A stretch of DNA of 64,000 nucleotides from Cereibacter_A sp052244495. GTDB taxonomy: Bacteria > Pseudomonadota > Alphaproteobacteria > Rhodobacterales > Rhodobacteraceae. The translations under genes and the position numbers were made by a program. The notes beneath the pieces were generated by a model that worked only from the letters and a program-made list of their open reading frames with translations, was not told the origin of the DNA and searched no databases. The stretch lies in NCBI GenBank assembly GCA_052244495.1, contig JBQPXH010000003.1. The stretch is one strand, 5' to 3'. How positions within the stretch are numbered: position 1 is the first letter of the stretch; each line of letters opens with the position of its first letter. Below are positions 8,702 through 17,357 of this stretch, piece after piece.

Positions 8702-8992
8702 TCTGCCTCCCCTCCAATCCCCGGGCGAGGTTAGAGCAGCCGCCGCAGAACTGTAAAGCGAGTGGGACGTTACGTAATATTCCGGCTTGATGGGGACGGA
8801 CCTGCGACGCCGGACGCCGGAGGCAGTCGGTTCAGAGCGCTTGTGCGGCTGCGTCCTCCTGACGAGCGGATCCGGCATCAACTGGCGAGGCGCCCAAGCG
8901 GAAGCGCACAGCCCTGCCGGAACCCCTACGCCTCCGGCGCCGCCCCATGCCGACAGGAAGCCCTGCCCGCGTGGGGCGCGGGAGGACCTGCC
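8702..8992. promoter_or_regulatory. Upstream region of the valine operon
   Basis: About 290 bp between the valine operon start and the stop of the next leftward gene. It contains the palindrome TTACGTAA at 8770-8777 inside GACGTTACGTAATAT, about 70 bp before the dehydrogenase start. This position suits an operator or promoter element, but no regulator gene is adjacent. Nothing else is recognised. Confidence 0.35.
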
Positions 8993-9274
8993 TCAGTTGG
9001 CGTAGCAGCGAGAGCCGCGGCCGAATCCCGCCGGCGAGCAGATCCACGAGCCGCGGCCGATCTGCCGGCGCACACGGACCGCGTCCGATTCGAAGGCCGC
9101 GCGCGTGACGACGGGCTTTGCCAGCCAGTCGAAGGTTCCCGCGCTGCGCGTCTGGACGACTCCGCGGGCGGGCGCCTGATTGCGGGTCGTGTCGTTGGAT
9201 GCTTCGGCCAGTTGCGGGGCCGCCAGCAGCAGCGCGAGCCCCAGGCGGGCAAAGATCATGCGAGAGGGCAACAT
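8993..9274 (-). CDS. Small secreted hypothetical protein
   Basis: A 93-residue protein with a clear N-terminal signal peptide: basic start (MLPSRMIFAR), hydrophobic core LGLALLLAAPQ, and likely cleavage after AEA near residue 23. The mature part of about 70 residues is basic and contains two Cys near the C-terminus (SWICSPAGFGRGSRCYAN). These could form a disulfide in the periplasm. AAGGAG lies 8 bases before the ATG at 9274, which supports the start. I do not recognise a family. It is a single gene between the valine operon and the polysaccharide operon. Confidence 0.65.
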   Translation of the reverse strand: MLPSRMIFARLGLALLLAAPQLAEASNDTTRNQAPARGVVQTRSAGTFDWLAKPVVTRAAFESDAVRVRRQIGRGSWICSPAGFGRGSRCYAN

Positions 9275-9431
9275 GACAGTATCTCCTTCGCTGGACACGA
9301 AGGAAAATCGGTCAGGTTGAGCCTAAGGCAACCCCCACAACCGAAGATCCACGCGCCGGTAATTGTCACTACCGGCATTCGTCGCCCCCGATCACGCCCG
9401 CAGATGGGCCTGAACATGGCGTCTTTCGGGC

Positions 9432-9455
9432 GGGTAGGCTCGAATGGGCCTACCC
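9432..9455. terminator. Hairpin downstream of the GH26-like gene
   Basis: GGGTAGGC (9432-9439) pairs with GCCTACCC (9448-9455) across an 8-nt loop, 24 bp past the stop of the leftward hydrolase gene. There is no T-run on either strand, so it may act with Rho or protect mRNA rather than terminate by itself. Confidence 0.45.
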
Positions 9456-9478
9456 TTGAGGACAGGTCGCCGCAGGGA

Positions 9479-10390
9479 TCAGTTCTGGTCAGTCACACGC
9501 TGGTCGAGCCGCCAGTCCGGAAGTCCGAAGCCATGCGGCCAGGCGTAGACCTCCTTCTGGTCGTAGTAGACCACGCCGACGAGGTTGGGGTAGCTGCCGC
9601 CAGGCTGACGGACCGCCGCCTCCCAGGAGGCGACGTATCCCGCGCTGCCGGACACCCCGAGTTCAGCCACGACGACCGGCTTGCCGAACTGCGCCGCCCG
9701 CTGATAGCGCGGTCCCATCACGTCGACGTAGCTCCGGTCGCGACCGATCTCGTAGCGGTCATTCTCCTGCAGTCCGAAGACCGAGATGCCGACCAGATCG
9801 ACATAATCGTCACCCGGGTAATAGGCTTCGAGCCCCTCCTCGCCCGTAGGCGACCACATGATCCGCACGTTCGGCGCCTCGTTCCGACAGATCGAGGTCA
9901 TGTGGCGGAAGGCCGAGACGTAGTCGTCAGGATCCCACCCCGACCAGATGAACTGCCCGTCCGAGTTCTCCATCTCGTGAGCCCAGCGCAGGGTCACCGG
10001 GCTCTTCAGCACGGCAAGCACGTCGCAGACAGCCTTCATGTTGGCATCATAGTCGCCGCGGCGGATCCCCTCGCGCAGCGCCTGGGCCGTGTTGCGTTCC
10101 GACCGCGTCCATGTCCAGGGTTCGAGTGTCACCAGCAATGCGCGGTTGCGCTCGCGGGCGTAGCCGTCCGCGTCGATCAGCGAGGGCAGATACACGTCCT
10201 CCCAGGGAAGGAACAGGTGCTCGATCACCACGTCGCCGTCGTTCTGATAGTCGCCGCCGGGATCGTAGGCGCCATAGGGCAGATTTCCCGGCGGAGCCGC
10301 GAGGGCGGCCGACGCACCGCCGCAGAGGCCGACAGCCGCAGCCAGCGCCGTGACCATCACCCGCATCCTTCGCATTCCGCTCCGATCCAT
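9479..10390 (-). CDS. Secreted glycoside hydrolase, GH26-like
   Basis: A 303-residue exported protein. The signal peptide (about residues 1-32) has core VMVTALAAAVGLCGGASAALA. The mature domain has the two GH26-type catalytic acids: the general acid/base E139 in RWAHEME and the nucleophile E243 in VVVAELG, on a (beta/alpha)8-type sequence. GH26 enzymes are beta-mannanases or beta-1,3-xylanases/glucanases. Here the gene ends an operon with a processive GT2, so trimming or editing of the secreted polymer is the likely role, analogous to the cellulase in cellulose operons. The start at 10390 follows TGAGGAG; an ATG five codons upstream has no ribosome-binding site. The substrate cannot be told from sequence. 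Confidence 0.8.
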   Translation of the reverse strand: MDRSGMRRMRVMVTALAAAVGLCGGASAALAAPPGNLPYGAYDPGGDYQNDGDVVIEHLFLPWEDVYLPSLIDADGYARERNRALLVTLEPWTWTRSERNTAQALREGIRRGDYDANMKAVCDVLAVLKSPVTLRWAHEMENSDGQFIWSGWDPDDYVSAFRHMTSICRNEAPNVRIMWSPTGEEGLEAYYPGDDYVDLVGISVFGLQENDRYEIGRDRSYVDVMGPRYQRAAQFGKPVVVAELGVSGSAGYVASWEAAVRQPGGSYPNLVGVVYYDQKEVYAWPHGFGLPDWRLDQRVTDQN

Positions 10391-10409
10391 GATCCTACTC
10401 CTCAATCAC

Positions 10410-12281
10410 TCACCCTCCGAGAAGGGAGCCGCCCTTCCATCCGGGCGCGAAGGTGAACCTCACGCGCGGCACCGACCCGCTGCCCGCACCCGACACGACA
10501 TATTCGGCCTTCGTCAGTTGCAGCGGCTCGAGCCCGAAGGCGAGCGCCGCGAGGCTTTCGGTCCCGCGGCTGAGCCCGCCCGCCAGAACCAGCGCGAAGA
10601 GGCCCGCCACCGCCGCGCCCTGAAGTGCAAGGTCTCCCAGCTGCTGGCGCCAGAAGGCGCCGATCTGGCGCAGATGGTGCCAGACCATCACCAGAACGAG
10701 GCTGCCGTAGAGAACCGCATTCAGCAGGGCGAGCAGCAGGAACCCCCGCGCCTCGGCCAGTTCGTCCGCAAGGAAGACCGGTGCCACGCATCCGGCGGCC
10801 AGGGCGACATAGATCGCGATGATCTTCGGCGGAATGCGGCGGCTCGCCGCCGACCCCTTCGGCGTGATGCGGAAATCCACGAAGCGGCCGGTCAGGCGGT
10901 CGCGGATCGCCATGGCGCAGCCCCAGAGCACCCATGGCCACTGAAGCGCCGCGAAGAGCGCCTTCTCCCATGACAGCACGGGGGCGTCATGCGGCCGGAA
11001 CAGGCCGTCGCGCTTCAGCAGCCAGGCGAAGGCGGTGAGGGCCAGCATGGCAGGCAGCGCATGGAAGACGAAGCCCGGGTAGGTCACGTCGACAAAGCGC
11101 ATGTCGAGCATGAGGGCGAGCGCCGGCGCCACGTACATGAGCATCATGACCAGCGCGAACAGCGGATACCACAGCTGGCAGAAGACAAAGAGAAAGCGGA
11201 GCCGCGCGGGAAGCGGGCCGAGATAGCGTGGGGTATGCGACAGGAGCAGGGTCATCAGGCTGCGCGACCACTGGAACTCCTGCGTCGCGAGGTCGGCCAC
11301 GTTGGCCGGTCCGTCCCCGAGGGCGATCGCGTCGATCGCGTGCACTCCGCGCCATCCGCCCGCGGCAAGCAGCATCGAGGTCGAGTGATCCTCGGCCAGT
11401 TCGGGGCCAAGCCCGCCCACATCCTTCAACGCCCGAGTACGCACCGCGTAATGCGAGCCGATGCACATCGGCGTCAGGGCGCCGGTGTAGCCGGTCTGAA
11501 GCGCGCCGTGGAAAGCCGCCTCGGCATGGAGCCGGGTCCGGGCGGCCCAACTCTCCCGTGCATTCGCCGAGCAGATGCTCGGCGCGCTCACGTAGCCCAC
11601 GGCCGGGTCGGCGAAGGGACGGAGCACCTCGCGCAGATAGCCCGGCTGCGGCACGTGGTCGGCATCCAGCTGCGAGACGATGTCGTAGTCGCGATACCCC
11701 CACTGGTCGTAGAAGAAGGCAAGATTGCCCTCCTTGCAGCGGGTGCGGCGGGGCCAGACCGGCTGGTGGTAGTCCTGCCGGCCTTTCCGGCAGGAGATCC
11801 CGACCCCGTGCGCCGCGCACCATGCCGCGGTTTCGGGCGAGGGATCCTCGTCGGCAAGCCAGGTGTCGTGCGGATAGTCCTGCGCCAGCATCGCTTCGAG
11901 CGTGCGGCGGACCACGTCGAAGGGCTCCGATGGGGTCTTGGTCACGATCATCGCCACCCGCCAGCGCCCCGGCACCGGATCGGGCGAGGCGGAACGGCGC
12001 GCCCGGAACAGGACGACGACGAAATAGAGTTGCAGCGCGCTGAGCCAGACCAGCGGCACCGTGACCAGCAGGAAACCGCCCCAGCCGATGAAATGGGTCG
12101 GATCGAGCCACCAGGACCAGAAGAATATCAGGGCAGCGGCCCAGAGCGCGGCCACGATGGCATAGCGTCCGCGTTGCGCGTCGCTCATGATCGGCTCGAG
12201 ATAGGACGGGGCACTCGCCCGCCGGCGCGCCTGCCGCTTCAGACGGGCACGGGCCCGCCGCGCATCATGCCGCTTCGACAT
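10410..12281 (-). CDS. Cellulose-synthase-like family 2 glycosyltransferase
   Basis: A 623-residue inner-membrane processive glycosyltransferase. Two membrane segments (about residues 41-58 and 68-92) precede a cytoplasmic GT-A domain with DxD (D206-A-D208), the base-type AED (D298) and QEFQW (334-338, the QxxRW equivalent). A block of several membrane helices follows (about 360-570). A short C-terminal PilZ-like tail is possible (KAEYVVSGAGSG) but unproved. The first 30 residues are very Arg-rich. It should polymerise a UDP-sugar and pass the glycan across the membrane. No BcsB- or BcsC-like partner is present, which argues against classical cellulose export. The start at 12281 overlaps galE by 17 bp and follows GGAG. 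Confidence 0.85.
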   Translation of the reverse strand: MSKRHDARRARARLKRQARRRASAPSYLEPIMSDAQRGRYAIVAALWAAALIFFWSWWLDPTHFIGWGGFLLVTVPLVWLSALQLYFVVVLFRARRSASPDPVPGRWRVAMIVTKTPSEPFDVVRRTLEAMLAQDYPHDTWLADEDPSPETAAWCAAHGVGISCRKGRQDYHQPVWPRRTRCKEGNLAFFYDQWGYRDYDIVSQLDADHVPQPGYLREVLRPFADPAVGYVSAPSICSANARESWAARTRLHAEAAFHGALQTGYTGALTPMCIGSHYAVRTRALKDVGGLGPELAEDHSTSMLLAAGGWRGVHAIDAIALGDGPANVADLATQEFQWSRSLMTLLLSHTPRYLGPLPARLRFLFVFCQLWYPLFALVMMLMYVAPALALMLDMRFVDVTYPGFVFHALPAMLALTAFAWLLKRDGLFRPHDAPVLSWEKALFAALQWPWVLWGCAMAIRDRLTGRFVDFRITPKGSAASRRIPPKIIAIYVALAAGCVAPVFLADELAEARGFLLLALLNAVLYGSLVLVMVWHHLRQIGAFWRQQLGDLALQGAAVAGLFALVLAGGLSRGTESLAALAFGLEPLQLTKAEYVVSGAGSGSVPRVRFTFAPGWKGGSLLGG

Positions 12282-13257
12282 CGGCGGACTCCAGTCCGAA
12301 CCAGGGCGCGGCATGACGCACGATGGTGGCAATGTCGGAGCACTCCGTGCGAAAGCCGATCTCGGCCGCCGCAAGGCCCGGATCCGCCACGAGTTCGGGC
12401 GGATCTCCCGGACGGCGCGGCTCCAGCCGGACCGGCACGGGGCGACCCGTGACGCGCTCGATGGCGGCGACGATCCCGCGCACTGAGAGGCCGTGGCCCG
12501 TCCCGAGGTTGAGAGCGATGCTCTCGCCCCCCTCCAGCAGCCGCGAAAGCGCGAGCACATGGGCCCGCGCCAGATCGGCCACATGAATGTAATCGCGGAT
12601 GCAGGTGCCGTCCGGCGTCGGGTAGTCGGTTCCGAAGATGGCCAGCGCGCCCGCTCGACCCGAGGCCGCCTTCAGCGCCAGCGGCAGCAGATGCGTCTCC
12701 GGATCGTGCCGTTCGCCAAGCTCACCCTCGGGATCCGCCCCCGCGGCGTTGAAGTAGCGCAGGGCTACATGGCGCAGCCCCTCGACGGCCAGATCGCGCA
12801 GCATCTGCTCGCAGATCAGCTTCGTGCGACCATAGGGGTTGATCGGCTGCTGGAGCGTCGTCTCGCGGATGGGCAGGGCATCGGGAACGCCATAGGTGGC
12901 GCAGCTCGACGAGAAGACGATGCGGGACACGCCCGCGGCCCGGCATCCCTGCACGAGGCCGATCATCCCGCCCACGTTGTTGTCGTAGTATCTGGCCGGA
13001 TCCGCCATGGACTCGCCGACATAGGCCGAAGCGGCGAAGTGGATGACGGCCGCCGCCCCATGCGATCGCAGGGCAGCCTCGACCGCGCCCGCGTCGCGGA
13101 CGTCGCCCCGCACCAGCGGCCCGTATCGCACCGCATCCGCATGGCCGGTGGACAGGTTGTCATAGCTCACCGGCCGGAAGCCTGCGCGATGCAGCGCCTT
13201 GCAGGCGTGCGAGCCGATGAAGCCCGCACCGCCCGTCACAAGGATCGTCTCACGCAT
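12265..13257 (-). CDS. galE: UDP-glucose 4-epimerase
   Basis: A 330-residue extended short-chain dehydrogenase/reductase. It has the NAD fingerprint TGGAGFIGSH near the N-terminus, the active-site serines in FSSSCATYG, and the catalytic pair in NPYGRTK. The ALRYFNAAGADP and GTCIRDYIHVADLA segments are GalE signatures. It interconverts UDP-glucose and UDP-galactose and so supplies precursor for the adjacent glycosyltransferase. The start at 13257 lies 8 bp inside the end of the upstream decarboxylase-like gene, so the genes are coupled. An upstream in-frame ATG at 13287 falls within the previous gene and is less likely. Confidence 0.92.
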   Translation of the reverse strand: MRETILVTGGAGFIGSHACKALHRAGFRPVSYDNLSTGHADAVRYGPLVRGDVRDAGAVEAALRSHGAAAVIHFAASAYVGESMADPARYYDNNVGGMIGLVQGCRAAGVSRIVFSSSCATYGVPDALPIRETTLQQPINPYGRTKLICEQMLRDLAVEGLRHVALRYFNAAGADPEGELGERHDPETHLLPLALKAASGRAGALAIFGTDYPTPDGTCIRDYIHVADLARAHVLALSRLLEGGESIALNLGTGHGLSVRGIVAAIERVTGRPVPVRLEPRRPGDPPELVADPGLAAAEIGFRTECSDIATIVRHAAPWFGLESADVEAA

Positions 13258-14287
13258 GGTGCAGCCCGACCTCTCGCTCCCCGTCAACCTGCACCTCGCC
13301 CGCGAAATGCCGGATCGTGCGCGCGATCCCCTCCTCGAGCGGGACAGTCGGCGCCCAGCCCAGCCGCTCGGCCGCCTTCGAGATGTCGGGCCGGCGCTGG
13401 CGCGGATCGTCCACCGGCAGCGGGCAATGCACGAGCCGCGAGGCGGAGCCCGTCTGGCGCAGCACCATGTCGGCCAGGTGACGCATGGTGAATTCGCCGG
13501 GGTTGCCGAGGTTGACGGGATCTGTCGTCTCGGACGCCATCAGCGCCATCAGCCCGGCCACAAGATCGTCCACGTAGCAGAACGAGCGGGTCTGCATCCC
13601 GTCGCCATAGATGGTGATGTCCACGCCGGTCAGCGCCTGCACGATGAAGTTCGAGACGACGCGCCCGTCCTCGGGGCTCATCCGCGGCCCGTAGGTGTTG
13701 AAGATCCGCGCGATCCGCACATCGAGGCCCTGATGTGTTCCGAACTCCCAGAACAGCGTCTCGGCCGCCCGCTTGCCCTCGTCGTAGCAGGCACGCGGTC
13801 CCACCGTGTTCACGCAGCCCCGGTAACCTTCGTGCTGAAGCGGGATCTCGGGATCGCCGTAGACCTCGGAGGTCGAGGCCTGCAGGATGCGCGCGCCCGT
13901 CGTTCGCGCCAGCGAAAGCAGGTTCAGGACGCCTTCCGTGCAGGTGCGGAACGTGTGGATCGGATCGCGCTGATAGAGCGGCGGAGAGGCCGGGCAGGCG
14001 AGGTTGTAGATCTCGTCCAGCGGCCCGGTCCAGACGATCCGCTCCAGAATGTCCTGCCTGATGAACCGGAAATCGGGATGATTCAGGAGAGGCTCGATAT
14101 TCTGCATCCGGCCTGTCAGGAGATTGTCGAGGCAGACGACCATATGGCCATCCGAAATCAGCCTCTCGCAGAGATGCGAGCCGACAAACCCGGCTCCGCC
14201 CGTGACCAGAACGACCTTCTTGCGGCGAAAGCTTGCCATAAAATGATCATGCCCGGTCAAATCGACCGGAATATTGCTTCCGTCCAT
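13250..14287 (-). CDS. UDP-glucuronate decarboxylase-like NAD-dependent epimerase/dehydratase
   Basis: A 345-residue extended SDR enzyme closest to UDP-xylose synthase (UDP-glucuronate decarboxylase). Evidence is VTGGAGFVGSHL, the NLACPASPPLYQ motif, STSEVYGDP, and the active-site CYDEGKR in place of the usual YxxxK spacing. It would make UDP-xylose or a 4-keto sugar nucleotide for the polymer. It is the first gene of the leftward polysaccharide operon and overlaps galE by 8 bp. The start at 14287 is chosen because CGGAG lies 8 bases upstream; an internal ATG at 14239, right before the Rossmann motif, lacks a ribosome-binding site. A dTDP-glucose 4,6-dehydratase role is possible. Confidence 0.85.
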   Translation of the reverse strand: MDGSNIPVDLTGHDHFMASFRRKKVVLVTGGAGFVGSHLCERLISDGHMVVCLDNLLTGRMQNIEPLLNHPDFRFIRQDILERIVWTGPLDEIYNLACPASPPLYQRDPIHTFRTCTEGVLNLLSLARTTGARILQASTSEVYGDPEIPLQHEGYRGCVNTVGPRACYDEGKRAAETLFWEFGTHQGLDVRIARIFNTYGPRMSPEDGRVVSNFIVQALTGVDITIYGDGMQTRSFCYVDDLVAGLMALMASETTDPVNLGNPGEFTMRHLADMVLRQTGSASRLVHCPLPVDDPRQRRPDISKAAERLGWAPTVPLEEGIARTIRHFAGEVQVDGEREVGLHHA

Positions 14288-14710
14288 TTCAGATACTCCG
14301 ACGAGGCAAGAGCCGGGCAAAATCGCCCGCCGAGCCGCTTTAGGCATCGCTTTGGTCGATGTTCCGCCCTTCGCTCATGCAATACTTGCGTCGGAAAGGC
14401 AGTGTCGTTCGGACTCCATCAAACTCTTTCGATTTCGATACACTCTTAAGAATGTGGTTAAACCGTGTCAATATGGTGCCAGAGCCGGATAGAGCATGTG
14501 ACGGAAGGAAGGCGAAAAAGGCCCGCCGCGCTTTTTAAATCTCAGGTTGATTAAATTTCACCCGGCAAAGCCCAAGGATGATTTACAGTTTTCAATGCGA
14601 TAAAATCCGGCCGCTTGCGCATCCTGCAAGTGCCTCTGGCGGAAACGGGATTGTTGCGAAAGCGAAACGGTGCCACGAGAAGATCGCGACTTCGTGACGG
14701 CTGCGCCCGG
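14288..14710. promoter_or_regulatory. Promoter region of the polysaccharide operon
   Basis: About 420 bp between the 3' end of rpoN and the start of the polysaccharide operon, both leftward. It is noticeably more AT-rich than the flanks between about 14390 and 14600. No gene is credible in it. I could not place a -24/-12 or sigma-70 promoter with confidence. Confidence 0.4.
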
Positions 14711-15949
14711 TCATCCGGCGTCCACGGACTGGCGCCGGAGGACCGGCGGGATGCCCGCGAGGGCGCGGTGCTTCGCCACAGTGCGGCGCGCGACCCGCAG
14801 CCCCGCCTCGTCCAGCGCTGCCGCAAGGGCGCCATCATCGAGAGGCCGTCGCGCATCCTCTGCGGCGACCAGGGCGCGGATGCGGGCCTGAAGGGCCGCG
14901 GCGGTGAGTTCGCCGGTTTCGGCCATTGGCGCCGGGAACAGGGTGCGCACCGCGAAAAGCCCCCTTGGCGTGGCGATGAGCAGCCCGTTCACCACCCGAC
15001 TGACCGTGCTCGGATGAAGCCCGAGCGGACGCGCCACATCGGCAAGGCGCAGGGGCGCCAGAGCCTCCGGCCCCCGGTCCAGAAAGGCCTGCTGCCGACG
15101 CACCGCCTCGGTCCCGACGGAAAGCACGGTCGTGGCCCGCCGGAGCAGCGCACGCTGCAGATCCCGGCCGCGCAGCCGGAGTGCCGCGAGTTCCGCGCTC
15201 AGCGGACCGGGAGGGGCGGCCTCCACGCGCAGCTCGGGCAGCGAGGAGCGGTTCAGCTCGACGGTCCATCCTGACTCACCGCGCTGCACGATCAGATCCG
15301 GCTCGCGCAACGGCGAGGCGGCGGCGTCGATGAAGCGGGCCCCGGGCTTGGGATCCATCCGCCGGATCGCCGCGAGACAGGCTTCCACCTCCGGTTCCGC
15401 CAGCCCCGTCCGAGCGGCGACGGCCCGCGGTCCCGCTTCCGCCAGAAGGTCTAGGCAATCGAGAACCGTCTGCATGGCGGGCGTGAGTTGATCGCGCTCG
15501 GCGGCCTGCAGGGCCAGGCACTCGCGCAGGTTGCGCGCGAAGAGGCCCGCAGGTTCCAGTTGCTGGAGCCGCGCGAGCGTGGCCCGCGCCTCGCCCTCCG
15601 ATACCCCGGCGGCCTCGGCCACCGCGGCCACGGATGCGCCGAGCCAGCCCGTCGGCTCGAGCGCCTCGAGGAAGGCCCAGGCGACGGGCAGTTCCTCGTC
15701 CGGCAGGCGCAGCCCGATCTGGCGGAGGACATGCTCATGAAGTCCCGGCGCGGCGGCCGCGGGCTCGACCGGCACAGGAGCCGCTGCGCCGCCAGCGGGA
15801 CGGCGCAGCCGAAGGAAGGGGTTCCGCTCGGCCTCTGCGGCCAGATGAGCGGCCAGATCCGCGCTGTCCATCCGCAGCAACGCGAGAGCAGGCAGAAAGC
15901 TTGTCTTCTGCACCTGCCGCTGACCAAGGCGCATCGCAGCCCGGCTCAT
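14711..15949 (-). CDS. rpoN: RNA polymerase sigma-54 factor (RpoN paralogue)
   Basis: A 412-residue sigma-54 factor. Region I is present at the N-terminus (MRLGQRQVQKTSFLPALALL to AERNPFLRL). Region II is short, which makes the protein smaller than the roughly 480 residues of E. coli RpoN. The core-binding region follows (about 65-200), then the HTH (PLGLHPSTVSRVVN). The RpoN box starts at residue 387 (ARRTVAKHRA, canonical ARRTVAKYRE) and reads the -24 element. It directs transcription from -24/-12 promoters only with an AAA+ activator. Rhodobacter sphaeroides-type genomes carry several specialised rpoN copies. This one lies 2.6 kb from a -24/-12 promoter in front of the monooxygenase operon. 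The ATG at 15949 or 15934 could be the start. Confidence 0.92.
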   Translation of the reverse strand: MSRAAMRLGQRQVQKTSFLPALALLRMDSADLAAHLAAEAERNPFLRLRRPAGGAAAPVPVEPAAAAPGLHEHVLRQIGLRLPDEELPVAWAFLEALEPTGWLGASVAAVAEAAGVSEGEARATLARLQQLEPAGLFARNLRECLALQAAERDQLTPAMQTVLDCLDLLAEAGPRAVAARTGLAEPEVEACLAAIRRMDPKPGARFIDAAASPLREPDLIVQRGESGWTVELNRSSLPELRVEAAPPGPLSAELAALRLRGRDLQRALLRRATTVLSVGTEAVRRQQAFLDRGPEALAPLRLADVARPLGLHPSTVSRVVNGLLIATPRGLFAVRTLFPAPMAETGELTAAALQARIRALVAAEDARRPLDDGALAAALDEAGLRVARRTVAKHRALAGIPPVLRRQSVDAG

Positions 15950-15997
15950 CCGACCGCCCCGCCCGGCCGGCTCTGCCTTTCCGCCATGGCTTGTCCC

Positions 15998-16192
15998 TCA
16001 GTGACGGCTCACCGCGTCGGGCGCGCGGTCACTGATGAAGCGCGCCGCGAGGACCAGCGCGCCCACGGCAAAGTCGCGGCCATGGGCCGCGATCATCTCG
16101 TCCGACAGTTCGGCGATCCGCGCGAAGAACGCGTCCTTGCTGGCGGTCTCCGAAGGAGGCGCTTCGGTTTCAGTCGTGCGATCCGGTGTCAT
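15998..16192 (-). CDS. Small hypothetical protein upstream of rpoN
   Basis: A 64-residue acidic protein I do not recognise. The first 20 residues are Thr/Glu/Pro-rich and probably disordered; the rest (DAFFARIAELSDEMIAAHGRDFAVGALVLAARFISDRA) looks helical. AAAGGAA lies about 6 bases before the ATG at 16192. It sits 48 bp upstream of rpoN and about 80 bp after the WD40 gene, all leftward, so co-transcription is likely. Whether it modulates the sigma factor is unknown. Confidence 0.6.
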   Translation of the reverse strand: MTPDRTTETEAPPSETASKDAFFARIAELSDEMIAAHGRDFAVGALVLAARFISDRAPDAVSRH

Positions 16193-16274
16193 GCCGTTTC
16201 CTTTCGTGACGTGTCTGTGTCGATGGGCCGGCCCGGTGGCTGTCGAAGGTCTGTCAGCCGCGCGGGAAATGGCC

Positions 16275-17357
16275 TCACTTGAAGAGCTGGGCGGGAAGAT
16301 CGAGCAGCGCGGCCACGCCGTTCTGGCTGCCCAGGGCGACATGGCGCCCGTCCGCCGACCAGCCGAGTGCCAGGATCGCGTCGCCGTCGGCCGGACGCAG
16401 GACCATCTCCTCGGGCTCGCCGGGACGCGCGATGGAGAGCCCGCCATTGGCGCGCCCGACCGCCACCAGATCGCGCGTCGGATGGACCGCCACGGCCGTG
16501 ACGGCAACGAGTTCGGTGCGCCCGCTGCGCAGCGCGCCCGAGCGATCCTGCCCGAAGGGTGGACGCGACAGATCCCAGGCGACGAGACGATAGGCGCCCG
16601 AGGCGACCAGCGCCCTGCCGCCGGCCGTGAAGCCCATGGAGCCGGGCTTCATCGGAAAATCCGCAAGATGCGCGACACGGCCTTCGGTCAGGTCTGCAAG
16701 CCAGAGCCCCCCGTCCGCTGTTGCCCCGGCAGCCCAGCGGCCGGAAGGATCGGGCACCGGCGCGTCTTCGGGCGAGGCAAGCGGAATGCGCAGCCAGTCC
16801 TCTCCCGAGCCGACGAGCAGCCCCTCCGCATCGGTCACGAAGAGCCGATCGCCTTGCCACGCAAGGCCTCGGGCGGATGCGAGCGGCATGCTCTCGCGCA
16901 TCTCGCCGTCCGGGCCGATCAGCCTGATTTCGTCGTCCTGAAGAAGAGCGATGGCATCCGCGCGCGCGGCGAGTGCCACGACCGTCCCCTCGCCCGCCCG
17001 AAGGCGCAGGTGCTGGCCGCGGGGCGTGATCCGATGAAGCCCGCCCGCGCTGTCGGCAACGAGCCATCCAGCCGCAGTGCCGCCCTCCACGATATCCACG
17101 GCGAGCGGCACCTCCGAGAGCGGAGCAGGCTCGCTCTTCCGGGGCCGGATGATCATGCGCCCGCTGTCCAGCTCGAGCCTGAGGCGTGACGGCGTATCCT
17201 CGGCATCGGCGAGTGGAGCAACCGCGAGCCCACCCGCGGCATCGCGGAAGGCCACCGCCCGCCCCCCCGGCTCGAAGAGCACCCGCACCACGGCGGCGGG
17301 GCGCTGCCACTGCCGGGCCATCAGTTCGAACGGCGTCAGCGCAAGCGTCTGGTTCAT
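16275..17357 (-). CDS. WD40/beta-propeller-like protein
   Basis: A 360-residue predicted cytoplasmic beta-propeller with no signal peptide or membrane segment. Several WD40-like blades are visible: VVRVLFEPGGRAVAFRDAAG, TAVAVHPTRDLVAVGRANG and LALGWSADGRHVALGSQNG. The GH/WD dipeptides are degenerate. Such proteins act as binding platforms. A strong AGGAGGAGAGG precedes the ATG at 17357, which overlaps the stop of the upstream coiled-coil gene (ATGA, 17354-17357). It is the third gene of a leftward operon that ends in rpoN. No function can be assigned; a propeller co-transcribed with a sigma-54 factor is unusual. Confidence 0.75.
   Translation of the reverse strand: MNQTLALTPFELMARQWQRPAAVVRVLFEPGGRAVAFRDAAGGLAVAPLADAEDTPSRLRLELDSGRMIIRPRKSEPAPLSEVPLAVDIVEGGTAAGWLVADSAGGLHRITPRGQHLRLRAGEGTVVALAARADAIALLQDDEIRLIGPDGEMRESMPLASARGLAWQGDRLFVTDAEGLLVGSGEDWLRIPLASPEDAPVPDPSGRWAAGATADGGLWLADLTEGRVAHLADFPMKPGSMGFTAGGRALVASGAYRLVAWDLSRPPFGQDRSGALRSGRTELVAVTAVAVHPTRDLVAVGRANGGLSIARPGEPEEMVLRPADGDAILALGWSADGRHVALGSQNGVAALLDLPAQLFK

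Noticed and set aside
5621..8773. Single CGTTAC hexamers upstream of the valine operon and near 5621, and one at 30782
   Set aside because: Isolated hexamers are expected many times in 64 kb; only the cluster at 18208-18361 is significant.
14288..14710. Possible sigma-54 promoter for the polysaccharide operon next to rpoN
   Set aside because: No sequence on the leftward strand keeps GG-N10-GC with an acceptable -24 half.
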